Assembly: GCA_965263215.1 (NCBI GenBank)
Contig: OZ253663.1
Coordinates: 1,798,001 to 1,862,000 of the forward strand
Direction of reading: 5' to 3'
From: UBA1672 sp965263215
Lineage (GTDB): Bacteria > Pseudomonadota > Alphaproteobacteria > Micavibrionales > Micavibrionaceae
DNA: 64,000 bases
The notes under the pieces: generated by a model
Told to the model about the DNA's origin: nothing
Database searches by the model: none
Seen by the model: only the letters and a program-made list of their open reading frames with translations
Shown here: piece after piece, positions 55,035-63,983 of the stretch
How the letters are laid out: every line of letters begins with the position of its first letter
Position numbering within the stretch: position 1 is the stretch's first letter
Position numbers and translations under genes: made by a program

Positions 55035-55772
55035 TTATGCGGCATCCTCAATGAATTCAAGGTATGCTTGCTCAAGATTATCTGCACCGGTTTTTTCTTT
55101 AAGCTCTGAGGGAGGACCGACAAAGCGTATTTTGCTGTTATGCAAAACAGCAACACGATCACAAATCTCATCCATATCCGCGAGAATATGCGAACTTAAG
55201 AAAATCGTTCTGTCCTCATTGGCGATATCATTAATCATCTTCTTTACCAACGCGCGTGCTCTTGGATCTAGGCCACTCATCGGCTCATCAAGAATAAATA
55301 AAGAGCACCCTGTTAATAATGTTCCCATCAACCCTAACTTTTGACGCATCCCTTTGGAATACGTGTTCATACGGCGACCGAGTGCTTCCGTATCCAAGGC
55401 TAAACTTTTCGCGGCCTCGATAATTTCTTGTTTATTAAAGGGACGCTTATAGAGCTGGAAAGAAAACTTCATAAACTCCATTCCGGTCAGGAACCATGGC
55501 GGCTCAAACTTTTCCGGTAAATAAGCTAGCTTTTCTTTACTGGTATGATCTGATTTATCGTTACCGTAAATCAGAATATCCCCTTTATTCTGATCCCTTA
55601 GGCCTAAAACAGACTTAATCATTGTTGTTTTGCCCGCGCCATTAAGCCCCATCAAACCAAAGATTTCTCCGGAATAAAGCTCGAGGTTAATATCCTCAAT
55701 AACGGGCTTGTCCGTATATGATACGGATACACCTTTAAGAGCGAGAGAAACTTGTTTAGCTGAAGCTGTCAT
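55035..55772 (-). CDS. ABC transporter ATP-binding protein (pilus locus)
   Basis: A 245-residue ABC ATPase: Walker A GLNGAGKTT, Q-loop, signature YSKGMRQKLGL, Walker B LFILDEPMSGLDP and switch His in SSHILAD. It is the type that pairs with ABC-2 permeases, and the only permease in the window is at 47922-48680. It lies inside the pilus locus between the GspB-like and TPR genes, as PilH does conceptually in Myxococcus. The substrate is unknown. Confidence 0.85.
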   Translation of the reverse strand: MTASAKQVSLALKGVSVSYTDKPVIEDINLELYSGEIFGLMGLNGAGKTTMIKSVLGLRDQNKGDILIYGNDKSDHTSKEKLAYLPEKFEPPWFLTGMEFMKFSFQLYKRPFNKQEIIEAAKSLALDTEALGRRMNTYSKGMRQKLGLMGTLLTGCSLFILDEPMSGLDPRARALVKKMINDIANEDRTIFLSSHILADMDEICDRVAVLHNSKIRFVGPPSELKEKTGADNLEQAYLEFIEDAA

Positions 55773-55793
55773 GGTTACACGTTAAAATTTCGA

Positions 55794-56321
55794 TTATCCG
55801 GGAAGGAAAATGCGCATATCCATATTAAATCGTTGATGGGCACGCATACGTATAGGGAAGATTTGCTTGGTAAAGTCGTCAATCCACTTAACCTCGATAT
55901 AATCTTTGAAAACGCGCAAGTCTAGGACTTCTTCGGGAACGGCAGTAGGCGTAACGCGCTTACCATTAAGCCATATCGTCCAGTTGTCTTTACCCTTGTA
56001 AACAATACCACCTAATGTGATATAGCGTCTTTCCGGATCAAGCTCCAACTCGTCACCACGTTCAATGGCTTCCAATTCTGCTTGCGTCGGTGGGCGAACC
56101 ACACCACGTTTATTTTTTGCATCTTTAATTGCCTGATGTTGCCAATATGTGAAAAAGAGAGATGGCATTCTTTCCACATCGAAGTCTTCTCTTTGCGCAG
56201 CACTCTTCGGCTTAGCATCGCTCACCGTTGTAGTTTCTTCTGGCGCACCTTCCTGAGCATAGCCACCTTCAGACACACAGAGCAAGGATAGAAACATAAA
56301 AATATATAAGATTTTTTTCAT
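55794..56321 (-). CDS. Secreted GspB/MshK/PilP-like protein
   Basis: A signal peptide (ending GYA-QE) precedes a charged linker, then a compact domain: RRYITLGGIVYKGKDNWTIW, LNGKRVTP and VFKDYIEVKWID. That pattern (a short strand, an inserted 'NGK' turn and a 'V.L...' strand) resembles the periplasmic domains of GspB, PilP and MshK that link the inner-membrane platform to the secretin. 175 residues. Its place after the PilO-like gene supports the reading. Confidence 0.65.
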   Translation of the reverse strand: MKKILYIFMFLSLLCVSEGGYAQEGAPEETTTVSDAKPKSAAQREDFDVERMPSLFFTYWQHQAIKDAKNKRGVVRPPTQAELEAIERGDELELDPERRYITLGGIVYKGKDNWTIWLNGKRVTPTAVPEEVLDLRVFKDYIEVKWIDDFTKQIFPIRMRAHQRFNMDMRIFLPG

Positions 56322-56331
56322 TTTACCCTCC

Positions 56332-56985
56332 TTACCTTAACTGTCCAGTATCTGTACCAAAAATCACCTGATCTTCCGGTATCATCGTTCGCCATGACAT
56401 TCGAATACTCGCCGTTACAAGCTCCGGACTTGTACCACCAGCGATTGCGCGCAATAAAACCGCGGTTACTTCTCGTGTACGCTTAATTGTAATGCCATCA
56501 ACAGATAAATGCCCAGGGAAATTTTTACTCGCAATGTCTATATATTTATAAACATCATTATCATCAAAAGCTTTTATTTCAACTTCAATCGGACTCATCA
56601 AAACCTTATATTGTGCCTTTGATGCCTCAGGGTTACTTTCTATAACACCTGATTTAACACTGACGACGGCAGACAAAACTCCGGAGTTTCGTTGTATCGC
56701 ACTAAAAAGCTGCTTCGCATCATTTCTGTCTTGTGTGGAAAAATATCCCCCCGCCTTCAACGCATCAAAACGATCTTGGCGCTCTTCCAACTGCTCGAAC
56801 TCTAATTGCATTTGACGAAGATCAGCTTGCACAGTGTTATATTGCCCCCGAACTGATCTTAAGTTTCTGTCCGCTTTATCTTTTTCAGGAAAAACATAAC
56901 CATAAATAGACGCAGCCAGACAGCCATTGATGGTAATTAGAACCAACAATATAATAAGACGTTTTATACCAATAATCTGAATCAT
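56332..56985 (-). CDS. PilO/GspM/MshJ-like platform protein
   Basis: This 217-residue protein has one N-terminal membrane anchor (residues ~8-30), then a coiled coil (residues ~36-78) and a periplasmic ferredoxin-like domain. PilO-type proteins dimerise with PilN and bridge to PilP. The start overlaps the upstream PilM-PilN gene by four bases (ATGA), implying stoichiometric synthesis. Sequence conservation in this family is low, so context carries much of the call. Confidence 0.75.
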   Translation of the reverse strand: MIQIIGIKRLIILLVLITINGCLAASIYGYVFPEKDKADRNLRSVRGQYNTVQADLRQMQLEFEQLEERQDRFDALKAGGYFSTQDRNDAKQLFSAIQRNSGVLSAVVSVKSGVIESNPEASKAQYKVLMSPIEVEIKAFDDNDVYKYIDIASKNFPGHLSVDGITIKRTREVTAVLLRAIAGGTSPELVTASIRMSWRTMIPEDQVIFGTDTGQLR

Positions 56986-58574
56986 TCTACCGGCGGCCCC
57001 TCAATACTAAGCTCTGCAATATAATCTTGAGACTTTGATTTCGTCGCACCGCTACCAGATTCGACAACAATCTCTTCACTATACTCATAGTCTTCTAATA
57101 ACTTTGACACTTTTACAATGTGATCCGGCAATGCCTTCTGAAGCCTTGAGCGCAAATCCTCAACCTCACGGTTTCCTTTCTCAGCATTTGTTGTGCTGGG
57201 GAAAGACATTTGCAAGCTTGCCGTAAACAAAGGAGCCTTTGCATTTTGATCAACAACCCTTTGCGTGAGCTTAAGCTTTCCACGCGTTATTTGGATACGA
57301 TCAATCTTCATATCACGCCCAAGCGCGCGACCAACATCGAAGAAAAGTGGAATGGTTTTTATTTGCTTCGCTTCCAACTCATCATAAACACCTAAAGAAC
57401 TCTGGATCAGTTGGATATCAAAACCTAAATCCTTCTTCTTTTTAACTTCTTGTTCGTATCTTAAATCTAGCTGCGCTTTTTTGTTTGTTAATGTATTAAC
57501 CTCTTCTTGGGTCTCAGTCATTATTTGATAGTTATCAAGCAACTGATACGCTTGAAAACAACCGCCTAAAAGCAATAATACCGAAGCAGCCACCGCTACT
57601 TGACGCGGCTGTGATACATTATCAATTTGCTTTGCCTTCATCGGCAGGATGAACTTACTCTTACGTCCGATCCACGCCACATGCAAAGCATCGGCAAGAT
57701 GTGACATCTCCTGCGAGCCAACTGGCAATTTCATCATGCTAGCGATTTCATCAGGGGTCAAAGCATGAAAATCACACGGCACATCAACAAGCTCACTGAC
57801 GATATCGCCCGCATCAGGGTCAGCAACGAGAATAATGTTTAAGCCATCCGACGAATCAAATCCAAAACGCGTTAGATAACTCATCGTCGCTTGGAATTCT
57901 TGATAAACCTCATTGGCCCACTGCGCAGGGTCTTCATCCGTTTCAACAATTGGCGTCATTCTCGTAAGCGCTAGCTCACCGTTTTTAATAACAATTTGTC
58001 GAAGACCGCCACCTTGATGCTGTCCTATAAAAATTGTCCATTGAGATTTTCTCTCACCCTTTTTAACAAGCTTCTCTGCAAGCTTCTTAATCATATCGGA
58101 GGCTTCTATCGGCAGAAGAGAAAACCCGGCAATCGGTGCCAAAGATTTAGTCGCAGCCGCCATCGTTTTCTTAAAAGCATCACTCGCAGGAACTGCTGCA
58201 AAAATATAAACACTTCCTGCCATAGCCTTATCTGATTTAGCCACTTTTTCCTTCAGAGGTAGCGCGGCACGTACAGGGTAATTCGGAAAAGCAACATTAA
58301 GCTTTCTTTTCACAACGTTTTGCTTATCCAGCATGCTGACCTTGGGAATTTTCTCCTTTCGGTAATGCTGCTCCACCATGTCATTCATAATCAGAACAGG
58401 CTTACCACCACATTCCTTAGAAATAATAAGCGCTACATTTTCTTCAAAGTTTTCTGCAGACCAAGGCACAGCCTCAATCATTTTGACACCCTTCGCGCTG
58501 ATACCGTAGATGAACAACGCATCATCGGATATCATCAATATTGTTCTTGAAGGCGTTAGAATTGAAAGAGACAT
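56982..58574 (-). CDS. PilM-PilN fusion (GspL/MshI-like)
   Basis: The 530-residue chain has a cytoplasmic actin-like region (about 1-320) resembling PilM, then one membrane span (about 328-347), a coiled coil (350-385) and a periplasmic domain resembling PilN. In many pilus systems these are two genes. Here they form one, as in GspL of type II secretion, but longer than typical GspL. It would recruit the GspE/PilB ATPase to the platform. It overlaps the PilO-like gene by four bases. Confidence 0.75.
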   Translation of the reverse strand: MSLSILTPSRTILMISDDALFIYGISAKGVKMIEAVPWSAENFEENVALIISKECGGKPVLIMNDMVEQHYRKEKIPKVSMLDKQNVVKRKLNVAFPNYPVRAALPLKEKVAKSDKAMAGSVYIFAAVPASDAFKKTMAAATKSLAPIAGFSLLPIEASDMIKKLAEKLVKKGERKSQWTIFIGQHQGGGLRQIVIKNGELALTRMTPIVETDEDPAQWANEVYQEFQATMSYLTRFGFDSSDGLNIILVADPDAGDIVSELVDVPCDFHALTPDEIASMMKLPVGSQEMSHLADALHVAWIGRKSKFILPMKAKQIDNVSQPRQVAVAASVLLLLGGCFQAYQLLDNYQIMTETQEEVNTLTNKKAQLDLRYEQEVKKKKDLGFDIQLIQSSLGVYDELEAKQIKTIPLFFDVGRALGRDMKIDRIQITRGKLKLTQRVVDQNAKAPLFTASLQMSFPSTTNAEKGNREVEDLRSRLQKALPDHIVKVSKLLEDYEYSEEIVVESGSGATKSKSQDYIAELSIEGPPVE

Positions 58575-58601
58575 GCTGTTAAAACACTCAAAAAGTAAAA
58601 A

Positions 58602-59855
58602 TTAAAAGTCGACCATGTTACCAAGGTTAATATAGATAGGACCGAGAGAACCGGCAGCGATCCAAACAATCACCGATGCGAGTATCACGGTTAGCATTGG
58701 TTGAATCATTTCGATTAATCCCTCAATCGCTTCGTCTACATCCTTCGTATAGAAGTCAGAGACCTGATCCAAAACGGGTGATAAATTACCCGATTCTTCA
58801 CCAATTTTAACCATTCGCACAACCATACTGGGGAATTCCCCCGAAGCATTCAAGGCATCAGAAAGCGGGCTTCCTGATTGAACGTAGGTCTCGACCCCTT
58901 CCATAGCATCGATAAGAACCCTGTTATTCACGGTATTCCGCGCAGATTTAAGTGCCTTGATAACATCAATACCACTTGAGAACAGTGCGCTAAAAGTCTG
59001 TGCATAACGTGCAATCGTGATCTTTCTGATCAAATTCCCGACAATCGGTGACTTCAAATAAAGCGAATCAAGCTGATAAGCAGCCCCCTCGGAAGACCGT
59101 TTAATCGTTATAAATGCGGTTATGATAACAGCAGGCACAATAAACACGATAATTGTTCCATAAATAGGCACACCAAAAATGGTAAATTGTGGCTGAACAA
59201 AGAAGTTAGAAGTATTGATCAACGCAACGGAGAACCATGGCAACTCGATATCAAGATATTTCAAAAACCCGACAATTTGCGGTACAACCACGCTCATCAT
59301 AAAAACAATCACGAACAACACCACAATAGAAACAATGATAGGATAGCGTGTCGCTTTCCTGATCTTGGCTTGCATGGCATCAACCCACTTCAGATATTTT
59401 ACCAACTGAAGATAAGACATGGTCAAATCACCAGTATCCTCCCCCGCCTTTACCAACGAGATATAGAGAGGCTTAAAAACCTTAGGGTGCTTTTCCATAG
59501 CCTCAGAAAGAGATGAGCCATCACGGACATCACGGTGAATCTCACTCATCATGTCGCGCATCATATCGTTTTCAGCACCATCACGAATATCAGACAAGGC
59601 ATCTAATAAAGGCACACCAGCACTTTGCATTTGTTCCATGTGAATGAAAAACTGTATTAAATCTCTAAGCTTAATTTTAGCAAAACTTATACCGGGAAGC
59701 TTAGTTTTTTTCTTACTCAAATTAGAACACTGAACAAGCTCTAACCCTGCGCTTTGAAGCTGATTATACAAATCCACTTCGTTCAACGCAGAAATAGTCC
59801 CCCTAACCGGGCGACCCTTATTGTTCACAGCTCTGTATTTAAAGCGTTCGATAAT
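58602..59855 (-). CDS. pilC: PilC/GspF inner-membrane platform protein, probable non-ATG start
   Basis: Polytopic platform protein with two GspF domains: FFIHMEQMQSAGVPLLDAL and RYAQTFSALFSSGIDVIKAL, each followed by membrane spans, plus a last span near the C-terminus. The family N-terminus reads F-K-Y-A...G...G, and here ERFKYRAVNNKGRPVRGTI matches. That segment begins before the first GTG (59828). No ATG, GTG, TTG or CTG occurs in frame back to the upstream stop. AAGGGG (59865-59860) lies 4 bases before ATT (59855) and 7 before ATC (59852), so one of these is the likely start. The conservative alternative is the GTG at 59828. Confidence 0.88.
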   Translation of the reverse strand: MIERFKYRAVNNKGRPVRGTISALNEVDLYNQLQSAGLELVQCSNLSKKKTKLPGISFAKIKLRDLIQFFIHMEQMQSAGVPLLDALSDIRDGAENDMMRDMMSEIHRDVRDGSSLSEAMEKHPKVFKPLYISLVKAGEDTGDLTMSYLQLVKYLKWVDAMQAKIRKATRYPIIVSIVVLFVIVFMMSVVVPQIVGFLKYLDIELPWFSVALINTSNFFVQPQFTIFGVPIYGTIIVFIVPAVIITAFITIKRSSEGAAYQLDSLYLKSPIVGNLIRKITIARYAQTFSALFSSGIDVIKALKSARNTVNNRVLIDAMEGVETYVQSGSPLSDALNASGEFPSMVVRMVKIGEESGNLSPVLDQVSDFYTKDVDEAIEGLIEMIQPMLTVILASVIVWIAAGSLGPIYINLGNMVDF

Positions 59856-59906
59856 GCTACCCCTTAAATGGAAACACGTTTTTGAACATAGGATTAAGAG
59901 GGCTCA

Positions 59907-62021
59907 TCACTTCGTTAAATCCACAACTTTGGAAAGTGCGGCTAAGTCCGTTGTTCCCTCAAGGACTTTTAGAATGCCATCGTCTTTCATATTTTTGAAG
60001 CCTTTTTTTATCGCAAGCTCTTTTAATTCCGCTTTTGATTCATTCCTGGCAAGCAATTGATCCAGATCTTCATCGAAAAGTAAAATTTCAACAACCGCGA
60101 CACGCCCTTTATAGCCTGTGCCATTACACAAATCACACCCACCTTCTTTATGCTGAAAAACCTGCGGTGGATCCGCCGGGTCAACCTTCATGATTTCGCA
60201 TTCTTCCGGTGTTGGTGTGTGTTCTTCTTTACAACTGCTACACAGGCGGCGCGCAAGTCGTTGCGCAAAAACCGCGATGATCGCACCGGCAATCATGCCC
60301 GGCTTTAACCCCAAATCAAGCAGCCTTGGGATAGCACCGAACGAATCATTTGTGTGCAAAGACGTATAAACTTGGTGCCCCGTCATCGCGGCCTTTAAGG
60401 CCATTTCCGCAGTAACATGATCACGAATCTCACCAATAAAAATAATGTCGGGGTCTTGCCTGAGCAAAGCCTTAATACCGTCTGCAAATTCCAAAACACC
60501 TTCACGCACATGCGTTTGACGAATCATCGGTAAGGAATATTCAACCGGATCTTCAAGCGTCTGAATATTAACTTCAACATCATTGATCTCATTCAATATC
60601 GAGTAAAGCGACGTACTCTTACCACTCCCCGTTGGCCCCGTAACAATAATGATTCCTTCGGGTTTAGATGTTGCAATTCTGAGTTTTTCTCGGTTTTCCT
60701 CACTAAAGCCAAGATTTTCCATCGGCATGATGGCTTCACTCTTATCCAAAACCCTCAAAACAATATTTTCACCATGTACTGTCGGCAGCGATGATACGCG
60801 GAAGTCCGCTTCTCGCCCGCCCATATTCAAGCCAAAACGACCGTCTTGCGGACTAAGTTTATCGGCGATATTCATCTCAGAGAGGATTTTTATGCGCTGA
60901 GAAATACCATTCCAGTGCTGCTTGTGTAGAATTTGCGCTGTATATAACACACCATCCAAACGATAGCGCAAACGCACAAAGTTTTCTTCCGGTTCAAAGT
61001 GAAGATCAGATACACCAATTTTCACAGCATCAAAAACAAGCGCATTCACAAGACGAACAATCGGGTGAGCAAACGCTTCTTTTTCATTAAGCGATGTAAC
61101 ATCTTTTTGCTCTTTCCCCTCTTCCAACTCATCTAAAATATCCTTAATCGAACTTGCATATCCGTACGAAGCATCAATCGCTTCCCCCAGAATTGCCGAG
61201 GTCGTAACCATCGGCTTAATTTGCAAATTTTTGTTTTTCAGAAATCTTTTTAGGGTATCTAAGGCAACGACGTCATAGGGATCAGACATCGCGACATAGA
61301 TTGAATCTTCGGAGAACGATATTGGTAAAATTTGATGCTGCTGCGCTAGTCCTTTATCCAATAACCCTAACGCTTCCCCATCAACGATTGTATTACGCGG
61401 ATCAAAAACACCAAAGCCGGAGCTTTCCGCAAGAAAAAGTGTCAGCGTGTCTTCTTCGATAAAGCCTAACTCTACTAGAATCTCACCGAGCATCTTGCCG
61501 GATATTTTTTTCTCCTGTAGGGCAACATTGAGTTGGTCATCGGTGATAAGACCCATCGCGACCATGCGCTCACCCATGCGTCCCTTACCAATGCCAGGCC
61601 CATCGGCACCATCTTGACCCGCATCAGACGTTTGAAGGCCACCGCCCATTGTCTGCAGATCAGTCCCCTTACTCGGATCAGCGACATTACTATCTGCTTG
61701 AGAAGGCTCATCCGCCTCTGACATTGAAACGATATCACCTTCAATGATACCATCACCATTCGATTCATTTCCGCCGATATCTACTGACGTATCTGCGTCT
61801 ACATCAGGCATAGTGTCTGCTGTTGGGGTTGGTATTGTTTTTTCTGAGGCGTTTTCAACTGTAAGGTCTACAGTTTCATCAACAAAGAAGTCAATTTCTT
61901 CAACATCTTCAGCATCGTCGGGCGTTACAAAGTCCCCCCGCTCGGCGCTAAACCCTTGTCGCTTTTCTTGCGACTCCTGTTTATTATTGCTGTCTAAATT
62001 AACAAGTTCTATGTCGTCCAT
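59907..62021 (-). CDS. GspE/PilB/MshE-type assembly ATPase
   Basis: Extension ATPase of 704 residues. A very acidic disordered N-terminus (residues 1-145) precedes an MshEN-like domain (from GRMGERMVAMG at ~147). The N2 and ATPase domains follow, with Walker A VTGPTGSGKST, Walker B PDIIFIGEIRD, His-box TGHQVYTSLHTND and a tetracysteine zinc motif (CSSC...CDLC). It ends with two consecutive TGA stops. As first gene of the minus-strand run, it sets the order ATPase-platform-alignment proteins-secretin. Confidence 0.93.
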   Translation of the reverse strand: MDDIELVNLDSNNKQESQEKRQGFSAERGDFVTPDDAEDVEEIDFFVDETVDLTVENASEKTIPTPTADTMPDVDADTSVDIGGNESNGDGIIEGDIVSMSEADEPSQADSNVADPSKGTDLQTMGGGLQTSDAGQDGADGPGIGKGRMGERMVAMGLITDDQLNVALQEKKISGKMLGEILVELGFIEEDTLTLFLAESSGFGVFDPRNTIVDGEALGLLDKGLAQQHQILPISFSEDSIYVAMSDPYDVVALDTLKRFLKNKNLQIKPMVTTSAILGEAIDASYGYASSIKDILDELEEGKEQKDVTSLNEKEAFAHPIVRLVNALVFDAVKIGVSDLHFEPEENFVRLRYRLDGVLYTAQILHKQHWNGISQRIKILSEMNIADKLSPQDGRFGLNMGGREADFRVSSLPTVHGENIVLRVLDKSEAIMPMENLGFSEENREKLRIATSKPEGIIIVTGPTGSGKSTSLYSILNEINDVEVNIQTLEDPVEYSLPMIRQTHVREGVLEFADGIKALLRQDPDIIFIGEIRDHVTAEMALKAAMTGHQVYTSLHTNDSFGAIPRLLDLGLKPGMIAGAIIAVFAQRLARRLCSSCKEEHTPTPEECEIMKVDPADPPQVFQHKEGGCDLCNGTGYKGRVAVVEILLFDEDLDQLLARNESKAELKELAIKKGFKNMKDDGILKVLEGTTDLAALSKVVDLTK

Positions 62022-62197
62022 AACTCAACTTTGCATGGGTTTTATGTTGTTCATCATTTCTTCGATAAACACTTCAACGCTAAGAGTAGCAAAAAAAGCG
62101 CACAGAAGAAACATAGCGGTTGTTGATGCCCCCCCTTTTTACCAAAGAAAAGTTAAGATTTGTTATAGATATGTCCACAGTTTTCCGTAAACATGAA
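62022..62197. other. Upstream region of the pilus operon
   Basis: The gap before the assembly-ATPase gene has a homopolymer block C7-T5 (62129-62140 on the plus strand), about 108 bases before the start. An in-frame stop shortly upstream of the ATG at 62021 fixes the earliest possible start. No clear promoter hexamers were identified. Confidence 0.4.
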
Positions 62198-62230
62198 AAG
62201 GCGCGTGACTTACGGAAAATCACGCGCCTT
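62181..62230 (-). terminator. Terminator of glutamine synthetase gene, with complementary flank
   Basis: AAGGCGCGTGA (62198-62208) and TCACGCGCCTT (62220-62230) form a perfect 11-bp stem, and on the minus strand a TTTTC tail follows. The loop (62210-62219) is itself perfectly complementary over 10 bases to 62181-62190 just beyond the tail. Confidence 0.85.
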
Positions 62231-62258
62231 AACAATAGAATTTCTTAGTTTTTAAGTA

Positions 62259-63374
62259 TTATTCAGCAGCGACAGCAAACTTACTCTCTTTACGTGGCCA
62301 CTGTCTGAATTGCATAACAGACTCATCAACACCACATACGGTCGCACACAATCTTGCCGAAACCAAGTATGGGTCAGCATTCGCGCCCGGACGACGATCT
62401 TCAAAATAACCATAGCCTTTTTGCGCTACAAGCTGAGGAATACGGATAGAACATCCACGGTCAGCGGTGCCGACCTTAAATGTGTTGATATCACACGTTT
62501 CATGACTACCTGTTAGACGACGATCATTCGCATAACCATAAATCTTAACGTGCTCATCATGCTTTTCACCCAAAGCTTTAACAGCCGCATCAATCGCCTC
62601 TTTACCTTTGGCCTTGTCGCGTGTGTCTTTGGTTGAGAAGTTTGTGTGCATACCCGCACCATTCCAGTCACCTGAAATCGGCTTATTATGCGTTGAAATC
62701 GTCACGCCGTAATCTTCCGCAATACGGTATAGCAACCAACGCCCAAACCATGTGTGATCAGAAGCAGTCAAAACATCGTTTGCCTCTTTTGCATCACCGC
62801 GGAACCCGATTTGGAATTCCCACTGACCCGGCATAACTTCAGCGTTAATACCATAGAATAACAGACCAATATCAAGACAAGCTTGTGCATGCTCTTCTAC
62901 GATTTCACGACCATAGGCTTCGTCTGCACCAACACCGCAATAATACGGGCCTTGTGGTCCGGGGAAACCTTGCTCAGGCCAACCGAGAGGCTGACGGCCT
63001 TTAAACATTGTATATTCCTGTTCAAATCCCGCCCATGGCTCCTGTGCACCGGCACCAGCATCCAAAACAGCACGCAACTGCGCGCGTGAATTTGATTCGT
63101 GAGGCGTTTCGCCATCAGGATTATAAACTTCTGCCATAACAAGATAGTTACCTTCACCGCGGATTGGGTCAGCAACAAAACTAACAGGCTTTAAGATGCA
63201 ATCAGAATCATCACCAGTGGCTTGATTCGTTGATGATCCATCGAAACTCCAATCAGGAAAATCATCGATCGAGGGGCTTCCGCCAACGTCCACGACGCGG
63301 GCCTTGGATCGTAAATGGCGCGTAGGAACAGCACCATCAAGCCAAATATATTCGGCTAGGGTAAATTTAGACAT
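62259..63374 (-). CDS. glnII: Glutamine synthetase type II (eukaryote-like, GlnII)
   Basis: GSII makes glutamine from glutamate, ammonia and ATP. Family marks include EYIWLDG, FDGSSTNQATGDDSDCILKPV, AGFEQEYT, GINAEVMPGQWEFQIG, NGAGMHTNFST and FEDRRPGANADPY. The 371 residues match the octamer-or-decamer-forming eukaryote-like type, not the larger, adenylylated GSI. Rhizobia carry this type as a second enzyme. It is monocistronic by appearance, with a 150-base upstream gap and a strong terminator. Confidence 0.95.
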   Translation of the reverse strand: MSKFTLAEYIWLDGAVPTRHLRSKARVVDVGGSPSIDDFPDWSFDGSSTNQATGDDSDCILKPVSFVADPIRGEGNYLVMAEVYNPDGETPHESNSRAQLRAVLDAGAGAQEPWAGFEQEYTMFKGRQPLGWPEQGFPGPQGPYYCGVGADEAYGREIVEEHAQACLDIGLLFYGINAEVMPGQWEFQIGFRGDAKEANDVLTASDHTWFGRWLLYRIAEDYGVTISTHNKPISGDWNGAGMHTNFSTKDTRDKAKGKEAIDAAVKALGEKHDEHVKIYGYANDRRLTGSHETCDINTFKVGTADRGCSIRIPQLVAQKGYGYFEDRRPGANADPYLVSARLCATVCGVDESVMQFRQWPRKESKFAVAAE

Positions 63375-63524
63375 TTAAATCTCCATTGTTCAGTAGTTTT
63401 TTTATATGCGTCGCACAATTACATTTTTACGCCCGAAAATCAACCGTTTTCCGCGATACATAAGGCTTTTGTAATAAAAAGAATGATAACTATTTAAGAA
63501 TAAACACTTTTCGTATGATCAATA

Positions 63525-63983
63525 TTAAATCATTGGTTCATCCACATGGAGGTGATCTTTATATGTGCTGCCCGGATTAGCCTGCTCGTAATCAACACGC
63601 TCTATGTAAGCTTTGGCCACCAAAGAGGCAGCCTCTTCTATCTGATCACTGAGTTGTTCAACGGCATAAAGACCCGTCTGTTTTAACCGCGCCATTTGCT
63701 CATCCGAAGACAGAACAAAATTAGCATCCGGCCTGATATCTGCCGGCACATCTTCCATATTGATATCAAAGTTAAAGAAATGCTCCAACTGCCTTTGCCC
63801 ATGACGCAATGAATATTTGTGAACAGACTGCATAGACGAAGACACCAAAACATCCTTCATCGATAGCAAGCTGTTCTTCACGGCATCATCATAAGGAACA
63901 CCGGCGTTAAAATCACCTGTTCCCCAATGAAGATGAATAATTTTATGTGGTGTCCCGTACATTTGCTGGCTTCTTGTATTCAT
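63525..63983 (-). CDS. Hypothetical protein at window edge
   Basis: This frame of 152 residues from the ATG at 63983 stays open to the window edge, so the true start could lie further upstream. It has no signal peptide or membrane span. The N-terminal HKIIHLHWGTGDFNAGVPYDDAVKN and the C-terminal helical EEAASLVAKAYIERVDYEQ are the only landmarks. I recognise no family. Confidence 0.5.
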   Translation of the reverse strand: MNTRSQQMYGTPHKIIHLHWGTGDFNAGVPYDDAVKNSLLSMKDVLVSSSMQSVHKYSLRHGQRQLEHFFNFDINMEDVPADIRPDANFVLSSDEQMARLKQTGLYAVEQLSDQIEEAASLVAKAYIERVDYEQANPGSTYKDHLHVDEPMI

